This document shows positions 20,567-32,346 of a stretch of 64,000 nucleotides of DNA, in pieces; position 1 is the stretch's first letter, and each line of letters begins with the position of its first letter. The position numbers and the translations under genes were made by a program. Below the pieces are notes generated by a model. It made no database searches, was not told the origin of the DNA, and saw only the letters and a program-made list of their open reading frames with translations. The stretch is from Puccinellia tenuiflora (lineage: Eukaryota; Streptophyta; Magnoliopsida; Poales; Poaceae): NCBI GenBank assembly GCA_012064385.1, contig QRDG01001970.1, positions 262,042-326,041 on the forward strand. The letters run 5' to 3'.

Positions 20567-21418
20567 ATGGCACCTACCCTTATTTTCGAGACCACCGCTG
20601 AGTTTCGCCCCGGTTTTCCACCTCTGCTATGGGAAGCTGCTCGCGATATTATTGGTTGTGTTTCTCGCCCGGTGTACCATGTATATCGGTCTAACCTCTC
20701 CTCCTGCATGAGCGAGTATCATGCCGATGTGTATGTCGCCACAAGTGCCTTAGGAAGCGCGACGCCGTATGTGAGTCAAAGCCACTTCGTGGATTCCCCT
20801 GAGATGGCGCTCCAAGTTGCAGCTTGGAAATGTCTCGCTCGTCTGCGGTACTTTGAAGCCGCGATGGAACCTCCTGCGTCTCGCTTTTTCCCGCCAAGAT
20901 CCCTTGCAAGCCCCAGCCATCCCATGGTAAGCATCGAAGTGATGCTCAACTCAACCTTGTCACATCTCGTAGCCTACACCACCGCCTTGGAGAGCATCCT
21001 TGTCTACCACTTGGAGGAATGCCATTCCAATAGGCAAGCCCTTGCCCGAGTCCCGCAGCCCACTAACAACAACCCAGCTCCGCAAGGACCAGCAACAATT
21101 AAACTCCAGAAGCCACCACCATCAATGGAAGCTCTGAAGTTTGGGCTTGATACCTTCCATCCAGGACCAGCCGCCACCCGCGACTTCCAACCCCTTTGCA
21201 GCGTTGGCGTTGTGCCAGAAGGCATCCCTGAGACTCTAGCCGTGGTGGCGAGGAGCCTAGTGGATACCAAGCTTGGCTTAGGACCAAAACCGCAAGATCT
21301 AGAAGGCAACAAGTGGATGAAGCCCAAACCAAGTCCCCACCAAGTGAAGAGTCCTAAGTTGGTAGGTGAGAGTTGTGAAGTTGTTTGTTCTTCAGTGTTT
21401 GCTTGTATCGCATGTTAG
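20567..21418 (+). CDS. Unknown 283-residue ORF, sole ORF of the nested element
   Basis: It opens with a real ATG (context TTAGATGGCA) and stops TAG at 21416. I do not recognise the protein. Visible: a short N-terminal region (MAPTLIFETTAEFRPGFPPL), a middle block rich in Tyr/Val/Ala (YHADVYVATSALGS, PEMALQVAAWKCLARLRYFE) followed by SRFFPPR, a predicted helical stretch (STLSHLVAYTTALESILVYH), then a Pro/Asn-rich C-terminal half. There is no CCHC knuckle, no DSG/DTG and no YxDD. A donor-like GTAGGTGAG at about 21361 could splice off the C-terminus. It may be a packaging or RNA-binding helper or a captured host fragment; both are guesses. Confidence 0.55.
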   Translation: MAPTLIFETTAEFRPGFPPLLWEAARDIIGCVSRPVYHVYRSNLSSCMSEYHADVYVATSALGSATPYVSQSHFVDSPEMALQVAAWKCLARLRYFEAAMEPPASRFFPPRSLASPSHPMVSIEVMLNSTLSHLVAYTTALESILVYHLEECHSNRQALARVPQPTNNNPAPQGPATIKLQKPPPSMEALKFGLDTFHPGPAATRDFQPLCSVGVVPEGIPETLAVVARSLVDTKLGLGPKPQDLEGNKWMKPKPSPHQVKSPKLVGESCEVVCSSVFACIAC

Positions 21419-22069
21419 CTTGGCAGCTATGGAACTTGTTATTTCAGCTCCGTGTAAAAAAAAATGATGTTAATTGTTCGCTTGCTAACTACTTGGTTGA
21501 CATGCGTCAAAACACCATGCCCTTTCTTCCTTTTAAAAGTTTTGAACAAATGACTGAACACTTAAAACAGGACGTGTATGTGAACCGAGACACAGATGCC
21601 CACCTGTAAAATTAACACAAAATTTGAATGGGATATTATTTTCTAGCAGGAAAAATATTTTGGTGTGTTGCGCGACTTTAACCATTAAGTGGACGTATTT
21701 GAGGATACACTGTACCCATGGTTCCCCGCTCACCTAATGATTCATGTGTAGATCTGGTTTGATTTGCCATGCTTGTGTTGGTTGAACTAAAAACCTTAGA
21801 TTATTGTTTACAATAGTAGCAAATCCTATGTTGATTGATTTCGTGAGCCCCTGCCATGCCACCCTTAGAAGGCATGAGTATGATATAAATGTCATGCTTT
21901 GAAAATGTTTTGTCTTAGTAAAATATCCTGTTGAGCGTTAAACTCTAATATTTTGTAGAAAAAGTTTTAAAATATTTTAAATATAGGGTATATTAAACCT
22001 TACAAGAAATATCTTGTATAACCCCGGGAATCTCTTTTAGTCTCCGAATCTCGGGACGAGATTCTTTTT
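21419..22069 (+). other. Interior 3' spacer of nested element
   Basis: This is AT-rich and apparently non-coding; a plus-strand frame at 21385-21609 has no recognisable motif. It leads into the hairpin at 22046-22064 and the polypurine tract. Confidence 0.55.
22046..22064 (+). other. Perfect 8-bp hairpin upstream of PPT
   Basis: GAATCTCG-GGA-CGAGATTC is a perfect inverted repeat with a 3-base loop, ending five bases before the purine tract. The same hairpin occurs at 49032-49050 (minus) and 58772-58790 (plus) in otherwise different elements. Confidence 0.85.
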
Positions 22070-22081
22070 AAGGGGGGAAGG
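22070..22081 (+). promoter_or_regulatory. Polypurine tract of nested element
   Basis: AAGGGGGGAAGG lies two bases before the 3' LTR start TGTCACATCC, the expected place for the plus-strand primer. Confidence 0.9.
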
Positions 22082-23302
22082 TTTGTCACATCCCGAAAAA
22101 TTCGTCCCTAATGTTAGTAATATTTTCTTGCGCCTGAAAAACTTTTCATATTTTCAAAATGTTTCTTTGAACATGTTGGTCCTTGACTTGACTTTGGTTT
22201 CGCTCTCTTAGAAATTTCCCAATAATTCCTGATCTTTGTCAACCTCCACCATACTTCATGCCATTGTTTTGCCAGTCGAACATGGTTCCAGTTGGAAATT
22301 CCAAAACCCCTCCCATCTATCCCACCAAAAGCCACCACCATAGTTGTACCTTGAAATAAATTCCACCAAGCTACCATATGCTTCCCTCATACATATACAT
22401 CACTCCCATGGAAAAATATTTCATAGTCCCATGCAAAATTTCCAAGTTTAATTCCTATTCTCTATTATGCCATTTTCAATCCAGAAATTATCTAGACACC
22501 TTCCACTCATCCAGAAATTCTACAATTTTGGGGATAGGCCTAATTTCACCTCCTGGACATTTCACTCCATTGTCTCAACCTCATTTGAGCAATATTTGGG
22601 GTACTTCCTTTGTAATGCCTTTTCATGCCTATTTGCAATTTCCAAAGCAACCCTTAGCTACAAAAATTATTTAGCATTGCCACTTTGCCAAGCTGACAAG
22701 ATCCCATATACAACCCCATATCCACAATATCAGGACAATATCATTTGAGTAAGTGCATTTGGCATACCCATGCCATTAGGGCATTTTTGGACACCAAATT
22801 ATTTGACCAACCTCCAGGTACCCAATTGGGCTCAAACTTCACCAACATACTACATACACCTATCCTAGCCTACTGTGAATTTTGGGGATTTTTCTGAGAT
22901 GGGGAAGACCTCTGTCATTTCATCGAACACCTGGCGCAACCCTGGTTTTCTGAAAATCTTATGCATAAAAGTTTGTCACCTTTGAGTGATTCTAGTTTTG
23001 TTGTGTTGGTCTCGTCGTTACGAACCCAGTGGTGTGACCCGTTTTCCATTTCATGCCCCGAGTCAACGGGAACGTGGCGATGTCGCTCACGTTGCGCTCT
23101 GGACATGCCGGACGCACGATTAGGCGTGACCTAAATCTGCCAAGCCCTAATTCCCCGGCACCAGTGAATCCCCTGTGCACCACTGCGCATCCAGCTCGGC
23201 GTCCCTATCCAACTCCCGTCCTTATCCCCTTCGTTTGGTTTTCTTTTTGGAGTTGTGCCGTTGCGTTGGAACGACGCAACCCGCTGCCTCCTCGTTCCAG
23301 GC

Positions 23303-23309
23303 TATTTAA
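23303..23309 (+). promoter_or_regulatory. TATA-like box in 3' LTR of nested element
   Basis: Same TATTTAA and flanks as at 16760-16766. If active it would drive transcription rightward into element B. Confidence 0.45.
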
Positions 23310-24426
23310 GGAGCAGCTAGAGCACCACCCGCGCGAGACCCCTCACTCCCCTGCCTCCCCTACTTCCCAGTCCACTGGAGCAAGTGGAGCTCGGCACGCC
23401 CGAGCCCCTGCTCGAGCTTGTGCACGGCCGCCGTGGCCGAGACTCGGGCGAGCTCGCACCGTCACCACCCACCGGCCTCCCCACTCCCTAGCCCTCCTCG
23501 CGGACGCAGACGGGTGCGGCACTCCCGTCCCCGCCGTCGCCGCGTGCTCTCGGGCACCCGTCGGTCGGAGTCGGCGGCGCCCGTCGCGTACGTCCCCGGG
23601 CGCGTGCTCGCAAGGTTGGGGGACGAGGGCGTCAACGGCGCCCCGCCCGCGCCTTCCTCGGACGCGGTGGAGGTCGGCAACCTCGCCGCCGTCCTCGGCC
23701 GGCCTGCCGAGCCACCTCCACTGCCGCCGTCGTCGCCTCCCGATGCCCCGTACTGGCCACTCCTGCGTCGACCAAGGCGGCCGCCCCCGCAGGTCCCCAG
23801 CGTCCCTGGCCTCCTCCACGGGCGCGGCCGGCCCGGCGTGGCCGTCCCCCGTCGCCGGCGTCCGCCCCGGCCGCCAGTCGCCAGCGTCCGCCTCTCCCCA
23901 AGCAAGCTCCTGTACGAGCTGAAGCTAGAAGAAAAGCTCCCGATCGTTCATTATGTGCTAGCTAAAAGCGTATTTCGTTTTTTTCACAGCTTTACGCTTT
24001 CCAAAGAAGAAGACGTAGTTCCTGGATATACGCGAACAGCCCAGCCCAGTCAGAAAGCAGCCCGCCCTGTTTTTTTTTCAGAGTGAGCAGCAAATAGTTA
24101 AACATCGCCCGGCCATATCTTTTGAACCGTAGCTCCGTTTGAGGTGATTCAAATTTCTAAATTTTTAGTTTTAAAAGCTCTATCCAGTGGTATGGGTTTT
24201 ACATTTTTGTAAAATGTTTATATGCTCAGCACCCGTGTATGCATGTATAGGTGTATTCCGCAGTACCGGCGAATCAAGACCCTAACTCGCGACGTGTCCG
24301 TAACCCTCAAGCCAAATGGCGTCGATCGTCGAAGGCAAGCTAACCACTTGCTATGAACACTCAAGCGGTGTTTGTTTGTTTGCATTTTACCCTGTCATAT
24401 CGGTGTATTTTATTGCTTATTATCAT

Positions 24427-24555
24427 CTGTCAACTGTGCGTCACGAGATATCGTGGCTTTGTTTACATTCTGTTAACTGTGCGTCACGAGATATCGTGGC
24501 TTTGTTTACAACCTGTCAACTGTGCGTCACGAGATATCGTGGCTTTGTTTTCATT
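24427..24555 (+). repeat. 43-bp tandem repeat, 3 copies, in 3' LTR
   Basis: Counterpart of 17884-18012. The third unit reads CACGAG where the other LTR has CATGAG. Confidence 0.9.
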
Positions 24556-24915
24556 CCTGTAATACGATAAACCCATCAAGTGTGGGTTGAGTTCCGGCCG
24601 GCGACTAAATACATGTTGGGCATCGCCCACGTGGATTGAATCTCGCCTACTTTCAGTATTATTATTTCATGTACCTTTACTTTCCTGCAATACGATAAAC
24701 CCATCATGTGTGGGTTGAGTTCCGGTACCCCGTCTAAATACACGTTGGGTCCTGCCCAAGTGGATTGAAGCGGCTACTTTTCTGTAGAGTTGTGGCGTGC
24801 GTTGGACGGTACCATGCACCACTCCCCATTCCGGCGACGATGGACTGGGGAAACCGCCGCAGTCAATGGAATGGAGGAACGGGATCGCGTGGACGCCTCC
24901 ACTAACTTTTGTAGT

Positions 24916-25203
24916 CGACCCGTGGCTGTCACTGGTCAGAAGTATCTCCGTCCTCGCCCGGTTGACGCTAACCAATTGTGTTATTTTATTTTCTTTACTC
25001 GACCCGTGGCTGCAACTGGCCGGAGACATCTCCGTCCTCGCCCGGTTGGTTTTGTTATTTTTTATTCTCTTACTCGACCTGTGGCTGCTACTGGCCGGAG
25101 ACATCTCCGCCCTCGCCCGGTTGACCGTGCTATTTTATTTTCGTTACTCGACCTGTGGCTGTTACTGGCCGGAGGCATCTCCGCCATCGCCCGGTTGAAT
25201 TTA
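24916..25203 (+). repeat. 74-84-bp tandem repeat, 4 copies, in 3' LTR
   Basis: Counterpart of 18373-18660 with one base difference noticed (GGTCAGAAG for GGTCGGAAG). Confidence 0.85.
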
Positions 25204-26753
25204 TTCATCCTTGCTGAATTATTACATGATTATTATTGCTTATTGCTTGAACTATTGTGTGCAGTTTGCTTCTGTTTCATGTTGATATGATATTATGGTT
25301 TTGCATTGGACTAATCTGTTTCATGTTGACATGATATTATACTTGTTGTGTTGGACTAATCCTTTATTTTGTTGGACTAATCTTCTGTTGTTTGACTTGT
25401 TGTTGAATAAAACTGGACTAAATGAAAACCCCCTCCAAACTTCGATAGGGTCAGTCCATAGTGCCACCAATCTGAACCTTGAACGCACTACCACTGTCGC
25501 CCAAATGGGAGAGCCATAGCCTATGTAACCTATCAGGCCTCCTTTGATGCTACCCACTTGGCAAGTCTAGTCGGATACTGCATAGTTGTGGTCGGGGCTA
25601 GTCTTGTGAAGGTTCCGGAGCTAGGCATCGCTCATGAGTTGGGGACGTGCCGGATTCACTTCGTCATAAGACATAAAGTTATGTCGGTAGCTATACAGGG
25701 AGTGTCTTGGTAGCGTGAACGGTTATGTAAGTGTATCTTGCCCTAGCTAAGTAAGGTGCACTTAGATGGGTGGTAACTGCAACCTCTCGAGAGTGTGTCA
25801 ACTAGCAGCTAGCCTCGTTCCTAGGTCATGGAACAGTTCAGTGTCGGTCACACTATTGTCCTTTGTCGAGTCCGGAGGTTAAACTTAAGTTTGGTTTGAA
25901 AGAAAGATGAACAACCTGATTACAATAGGCTGATGCAGGGAATGTTACTCGAGTCGTGGATGGTTAACCGCGTTTGGGGGTGACGGCGTGATCGTTGGGA
26001 GCCTAGAGTTAGGCCCGAGCCAACGTCAGCCGTGCATGCCCCGAGCAGAGATATGAGGCCAGTGGGCCTAGCAGTTTGACATTTGTGGTAAGGCCGTTGA
26101 GCCTAGTGGTGATGACAGGTGATGTTTAATATTTGGTACCAATGGGCACCCCCGTTATTCGTCACAGGTAAGTTCTCTTGTGTGATCACCGGTATACGAT
26201 CCAACCCCACCTGGCTTGGACTCTGTACTGGTGTTACCCCTATTATTTGCTTATGCCATGACTTGTTATGTTGCCATGTTGCTACCCACTTGGACTACCG
26301 TAAGTAGACACTTGCCATGTTGCTAGCTACTTATTGCCTGATTGCTTGACTGTTCATGTCATGTGGTTGTTTTCTTGCGAGTACGTCACCGTACTCAAAC
26401 TGGCTTTTCATGTGGCCAGACATTGAGAGGATACATCTACTACCATAGCAAGGAGATCGAGCAGGAGCGTGCTAGGATCAGTAGTCCAGCCAGATGCCTG
26501 TGGAATGGAGCCGCACTAAGCCGTTGCCGTATCATTGTCTTCCGCTGCCAGTTAAACTCTGTCCAGTGCCATACTTGGCCTTGATAATTTTTCAAGCCTT
26601 TATGGCCATGTAAAACCATTTGTAGCCCTCTGGTCCTGATTGTGTAATGATATTTCTGCTATGTTGCATTGTCGTAACGTGCGGCCGGATATCCTGGGCT
26701 GACGCACGGGGCGACCGCCTCTCTGGCGATATGTGTCAGAGGGGGGTGCCATA

Positions 26754-26758
26754 TTTGA
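26754..26758. repeat. Right target-site duplication TTTGA
   Basis: Perfect partner of 15538-15542, located directly after the last base of the right LTR. The integrase sequence resumes with CATCCTTCACAG. Confidence 0.92.
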
Positions 26759-27699
26759 CATCCTTCACAGACTCGAACTATCTTCTCTGCATCCAGATGT
26801 GCTGTTAACCAAAAGAACCCGTGCCTGAAAGCTTTTGACACCAAGGATCTAGTGGATGCATGATGACCACAACCACCTGCATGAATCTCTTGCAATATTT
26901 GCCTACCCTCCTCTGGGGACACGCTCCTTCTGTACAACTTGCCATCAATGATTGTGTAGGACTTGCATCGCCTGATGAGCTGTCTATGTTTGACTTCGTC
27001 CAGTGGGAGTTCACCCCTAAGGAGATATGCAAGGTAGGGCTCTGTCCATGCTGGTATTGCTCGTACTACTGCCACCAGTGCCGACTCTGGATCTGGGGAG
27101 ACTAACTCCTCCTCTGAGGGCAACTTGACTGATGGGTGGTGAAGTTCATCCACAAATACACTTGGGGGTACTTTCTCTCGACGAGATCCGAGTCGCGATA
27201 ACGCATCTGCGGCCTCGTTCTTGCTTCTGTCAATATGCTCCACTTGATAACCAGAAAAGAACCCGGCTATCTGTTCGACTGCTCTTCTATAAGCCGCCAT
27301 GTTTGCATCCTTCGAGTCCCAGGTTCCAGCTACTTGCTGGGCTACGAGATCCAAGTCTCCAAAGCACCGGATACGCTTGATGTTCATCTGCTTAGCCAAA
27401 CGCAGGACGTGTAGCAAAGCCTCATACTCTGCCATGTTGTTTGTACAATCAAAATGTAACTGAAGGACATATGCCAACTTATCTCCTTTTGGTGAAGTTA
27501 GAACCACGCCGGCTCCTGAGCCCTCTAGCTGTCTGGACCCGTCGAAGTGCATTGTCCAATATTTGGTGCAAGGTGAACTCAGTGAGGATGTGCAATCAGT
27601 CCAATCGTTGACGAAGTCGACTAAAGCTTGAGACTTGATTGCTGTCCTTGGCTCGTATGTGATATGGTAAGGACCCAGCTCGATTGCCCACTTGGCGAC
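26759..27699 (-). pseudogene. Second RNase H and integrase N-terminus (element B)
   Basis: The frame from about 27699 to the insertion point encodes the end of the first RNase H tether, the archaeal-like RNase H (MHFDGSR at 27552, NNMAEYEAL, CFGDLDLV) and the integrase zinc-binding region (GHHAST, RVCEGCQ). It lacks the 19-bp deletion seen in element A but has lost about 24 bp in frame (LYRRSVSPEEG instead of the longer form at about 2940-2990). It is bounded upstream by a TGA at 27700-27702 (CGA in A). Confidence 0.88.
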
Positions 27700-27702
27700 T
27701 CA

Positions 27703-28991
27703 ACCTGTTGCATCTCTGTTGCGTATGATGTCTGCTAGCGGTGCTGAATTCACCACTTTGATTGGATGCTCTTGGAAATAATGCTTAAGATTCCTACTTG
27801 CAAGGAAAACTCCATAAACTAGCTTCTGCCATTGAGGGTACCTTTGCTTTGACTCTGTGAGGACTTCACTGATGTAGTAAACAGGCCTCTGCACTGGATA
27901 CTCTTTTCCTTCCTCTGATCGTTCCACAACTACTACCGCACTGACCACCCTTTCATTGGCAGCCACATATAACAACATGGGCTCCTTATCTGTAGGAGCT
28001 GCAAGTACTGGTGCTGATGATAGGGTTTTCTTCAAGCCCTCAAAAGCATCGTCGGCTTCTTTGTCCCATATGAACTTATCTGACTTCTTCAGGAGTCGGT
28101 AGAGAGGACCCGCCTTCTCCCCGAGTCTTGAGATGAATCTGCTGAGAGCTACTACACAAGCAGCGAGTTTCTGAACGTCCTTTAGACAAGTCGGCTTCTG
28201 CAAATTGTGAATAGCCTTGATTTTCTCTGGGTTTGCTTCAATGCCTCTCTCTGAAACAATGAACCCAAGGAGTTTGCCTGCAGGGACTCCAAAAACACAT
28301 TTGGTTGGGTTGAGTTTCATCTTGTACTTGCGCAGGTTACCAAAGGTTTCTGTCAGGTCTGCTATCAGAGAGTCGGCCTTCTGAGACTTGACAACTACAT
28401 CATCCACGTAAGCGTGAATATTCCTTCCAATCTGTTCTTTGAAACAATTCTGGATACACCTCTGATATGTAGCTCCTACGTTCTTGAGCCCAAAGGGCAT
28501 TGTTGTATAACAAAATGCTCCAAAGGGCGTGATGAAAGACGTCTTCAGCTCATCCTCTATGTTGAGTCTGATCTGGTGGTACCCTGAATAGGCATCCAAA
28601 AAATAAAGTAACTCTGACCCTGCTGTGGAGTCAATGATCTCGTCAATACGAGGCAGTGCAAACGGGTCCTTAGGGCAATGCTTGTTAAGGCCCGTGAAGT
28701 CGATGCACATCCGAACTCTCCTGTTTTCTTTGGCACTAACACTGGATTGGCCACCCACTCTGGGTGAAAGACTTCCTTGATGAACTCGGCTGCGAGGAGC
28801 CGAGCCACCTCTTCTCCGATGGCTTTCCTCCTGTCATCATGAAACTTGCGCAAACCTTGCTTAACTGGTCTTGCATTAGGGTTAACGTGTAAGCTGTGCT
28901 CGGCGAGTTCTCTGGGTACTCCTGGCATGTCCGATGGCTTCCATGCAAAGACGTCCCGGTTCTCACGGATGAACTCGACGAGCGCGCTTTC
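27703..28991 (-). pseudogene. Reverse transcriptase and first RNase H (element B)
   Basis: RT has the same motifs as element A: FLDAYSGYHQI, PFGLKN, YVDD (about 28399-28410), then the degenerate RNase H. A one-base deletion near 28713 (CATCCGAACT against CATCCGCAACT) shifts the frame between the pre-RT stretch (28714-28991) and the rest. The frame follows a TAG at 28992-28994 that element A also has. Confidence 0.88.
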
Positions 28992-28994
28992 CTA

Positions 28995-30875
28995 TTTATC
29001 AGAAAGATGTGCCCCAATGGTGAACTGCTTGGAAGAATCACCAGGGGTGAAGTCGATTTGCTTTGTGTCCTGAGCTGACTTGAATTTCATCTTCTCCTCT
29101 GTGGCCGGCTTCTTAAGGACCGAGTTGTCCTCCGGGTCCACATTTGCCTTATAAAATTTCAGCTCCTCTTGAGCACAAGCTGTCTCGGCCATAGCTGCAT
29201 CACCTAGTTCACACTTCAATGCCATCTGTCTGCTGCCATTGACTGTAATGACTCCTGCTAGACCTGGCATCTTGAGTTTTAAGTAAACATAGCATGGTCT
29301 GGCCATAAACTTAAAGTATGCTGGTCGACCAAAGAGGGCATGGTACGGACTCTTAAGATCCACTACCTCAAAAGGCATAATCTCTGAACGAAAATTCTCC
29401 ACTGTGCCAAAAGCAACCTCAAGATAAATCTTACCGATTGGCTTGGCTGACTTCCCTGGCACGATTCCATGAAAAACTGTCTCCGTGGGTATTAGCTGCC
29501 TATCTTGCAGCTGCATCCTCTTGAATGTGTCATAATATAAGATGTTGATACTACTTCCACCATCCATGAGCACTTTGTTCAATGTGTAGCCCCCAACTTG
29601 AGGTGCCACCACCAAGGCTAGCTGCCCTGGGTCGTCGACTCTTGGTGGATGATCTGCCCGACTCCATGTGATGGTTTGCTCTGACCACCTGAGCCACTGT
29701 GGGAGCGCCGGCTCCACTGCATTGACAGCTCTAACTTTTAACTTCTTGGCACGCTTGGACGTGCTTGTTGTGAAGACATGGTAACTGCCACGACTCGGGT
29801 TCTGTGGCCGAGTTGTGACATAATACTGCCCATTGTTATCGTGAAGTTGCTTCGGGTTCTGCTGGAACCCGCCCTGTTGGTTACCTCCTCCTTGAGGTTG
29901 GTTAGGGTTATTGCCGGCTCCTCCACCGTGGTTGTCGGGTCCTCCATCACAATTGTTTCCTTTATATCCATTATTGTTGCCTCTATTTCCTGGTCCTGGG
30001 AGCCTAGCACGCTGCAAATCCACGCACTGTCCCAAGGTGTGACCACACTTGCCGTTTCTGGCGTGTTTAGGGCATGGACTCGCCAGAACCTTCTCTGTGG
30101 TCAGCCTCCGTCCCTGATACCCTTGAGAACTATTGTCCTTGCGTCTGACCCTAGTGTTTGTGTTAGCCACCAGGTCAGAGTTGTCTCCATACGGTCGCTT
30201 GTTACTTCCCTGATTCTGGTTCTGATTTTGATTCTGGTTCTGACCATTGCCACCATGTCCTTTAGATCCTTCCTCCTGATCCTTCGTTTTGTCTGTGGCC
30301 GCATGCTTGTTAGCACCTGCCATGATCTCACCGATCGTAAGGGGAATACCTTGATTCAGGCTCTCCTTCATACGACCCAGCTTCCAACTCAAAGGATTGT
30401 AGCTGCAATTTCTCTCCATTGCCATTAGCACTGAGATTGTTGGGAGTCCTTGCAATGAGTTGATGATCTCCGAGACTCGCCTCATCCAATGCCTTGCAGA
30501 CTCGCCCTTTCTCTGAACACACCGCTCCAAGTCCTCTATGGTACTAAGCTTTTTGCATGTTCCCTGGAAGTTCTGAATGAAAGCTGACTTCAACTGCTCC
30601 CAAGAATTGATTGATCTAGGAGGCAAGTTACGCATCCATACTTTGGCTGCTCCCTCCATCATAAGGTACATGAATTTGGCGCACAGATTACCTGTGGCAT
30701 TGCGGATACTCATCGCCATCTTGTATGTACCCAACCAGGAAGTTGGGTCCATGTTGGGCACGTAATTGGGAACTTTGCGCGGCTCCTTGAAGTCGCTGGG
30801 GAAAGATTCAGACCTGATGGCATCAGACAGGCACTCTGGTCCTGTTAGTGAAGGAGAGGTACCAGGAAAAGTCAC
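28995..30875 (-). pseudogene. Gag C-terminal half and protease, uninterrupted (element B)
   Basis: One open frame of about 626 codons spans the gag domain (MYLMMEGAAKVW), the Cys/His cluster (CPKHARNGKCGHTLGQC), and the protease with VLMDGGSSINILY (about 29553-29571). It lacks the two stops that break element A here, so it shows the family's Gag-Pro organisation as a single frame. It ends at TAG 28992-28994, directly followed in frame by GAA and the pre-RT region. Confidence 0.9.
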
Positions 30876-32346
30876 CTATGTGTGCGCCCGGGTTGGCTGA
30901 GGCTGGTTATCTGGACCAGCTAGGGCTCTGTCTCTCTCAGCCTCCCGTGCCCTGGCCGCCTCCCTCTCTCGTCGCTGTCTTGCCTCATCAACCACCAGTT
31001 GAGCTCGTGAAGCAGTTGGTATGATGACCCTGTTCCTCTCTTGTTCACGGCGCCTTGCGCTTGTAGAGTTGGCCGGGAGAGACTCGTCATGCCGACTCCT
31101 CGTGCCAGAGTTGAACGGTGTTGAGTGTAGCCTACTTGCATCTGAAAACGCTGGATAAAGAGCTTGCTGAGTCATTGCTGTCTTCAGCATCTCTATAGCA
31201 CGGTGGGTCTCCTGTCCCGCTGCTCCTTCTGGTATCACAATGTTCTCTAGCCTCATAGTTGCCACGTGAACGTTATCCATTGGGTTAGAGTAATGCCCTT
31301 CTGGTGTACGAAACCTGCCAGGTGGAGGTCCCATACCACATGCTGATCCTCCTCCGACTCCTCCTTCAGGTGGCGGTCCGTTGGTACCGTTACCGCCGGG
31401 TCCTTCTGGTGGTGGTGGTGTTGCTCCTCCTCCTGCGCTGCCTCCCGTAGCTGATGAGCTCCCTAGCCCGCCTCCTGCACCTGGACCAGTGGGTGTGTTG
31501 AACAAAGTAGTAGGGTTGACAATGACTCCGCCATGCAGGCGACTCCTCGCCCTGCGATGCTGAATGGAGGTGAGTTCCTCCTGACGACTCCTTACAACCT
31601 GGGCCTCATCTGGACTCGGGCCCGCTCTTATGCTAATCTGCGGTTTGCCTCGTTGATTTCTGCTAGTTGCCTCTCCATCGCAGCACGCGCGCTGGCTAAC
31701 TCGGCCGTCCGTTCTGCTGCATTGCTTGCATTGATTTCCTTTGTTAGTAGACTTGGATCAAATTGATTTCCGCCGTTCCCAGACATGTAGACTCCGACGA
31801 CGCGGGCACGTACTGGCGACTCCACATAATCCTCCTCTTCAATTCCATACCCAAGCCGATCCTCGAACAAGGGCAAGATAGACTCTGAATTGGCGTCGTA
31901 ATCTGGCTCCATAAGTGGCTCCGCCAGCGACTCCTCTTCATGGTTGATAGCAAGTTGCTTCTTTGGTTCGGCGATGATGCCGACTTCTGATGTCCCGACC
32001 GACTCCTCGCCGTCGGACTCGACAACAACTGTTGGCTCTGACACTGATTCCGCCGAGTTAGCGCGAAGACCCGACGTGCAAACCATGCCGACGAACACGT
32101 TGATCCCTCCAAAAACAAACTGATAACCCTCGTCGACTTCCTCCATCTCTGGAGTCCAGCCGGAATCATCGATCTCGGTTTCTCCATGCTCATCAGTGTA
32201 GACTCGCCCGATGGCGAGTTTCTCCATGGCCCGGCGAGCGGCTCCCACGATCTCAACTCCACGCTTCTCCAGCCCCACGGTGGGCGCCAACTGTCGTGGG
32301 GTTGTCACGGCAAGTCCTTCCTCCAGGAAGGTGAGTTCTGGGGCCA
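30876..32346 (-). pseudogene. Gag N-terminal half (element B), broken
   Basis: Homologous to 6890-8378 of element A. It is broken by TAG 30876-30878 (GAG in A), a one-base deletion near 31609 (CCTCATCTGG against CCTCAGTCTGG), and TAA 31628-31630 (GAA in A). The conserved ATG at 32346 lies in the 5' LTR; the first ATG after the PBS seen in A is AAG here. The Gly/Pro-rich linker at 31380-31480 is shorter than in A (fewer Pro/Gly codons), a simple-repeat length change. Confidence 0.85.
32272..32289 (-). promoter_or_regulatory. Primer binding site of element B
   Basis: Same 18 bases as in element A (TGGCGCCCACCGTGGGGC on the minus strand), two bases from the LTR end. Confidence 0.85.

Larger units (their letters stand above)
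15543..26753 (+). mobile_element. Non-autonomous LTR retrotransposon with 4.67 kb LTRs (LARD-like)
   Basis: LTRs are 15543-20211 and 22084-26753, with interior 20212-22083. The termini are TGTCAC...CCACA, with the right copy ending CCATA. A PBS of initiator-Met type follows the left LTR and a purine tract precedes the right one. The interior is only 1.87 kb and has one ORF without gag, RT, RNase H or integrase motifs. The overall plan resembles the 'large retrotransposon derivatives' described in barley and relatives; the match is by structure, not by sequence comparison. About 14 differences in roughly 4.4 kb of LTR suggest a very recent insertion. It must borrow proteins from another element. 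Orientation is set by the PBS and PPT. Confidence 0.9.
22084..26753 (+). mobile_element. 3' LTR (4670 bp) of the nested element
   Basis: Nearly identical to 15543-20211 beyond the first roughly 230 bp, with about 14 differences by eye in the rest. The first 230 bp differ at roughly 20 places including indels. It ends CCATA where the 5' LTR ends CCACA, so the terminal CA has become TA. The internal repeats and TATA-like box (23303-23309) match the other copy. Confidence 0.92.

Noticed and set aside
15543..26753. Two 4.67 kb near-identical blocks as a segmental duplication
   Set aside because: TG...CA-type ends, a PBS after the first, a PPT before the second and a 5-bp target duplication show they are LTRs of one element.
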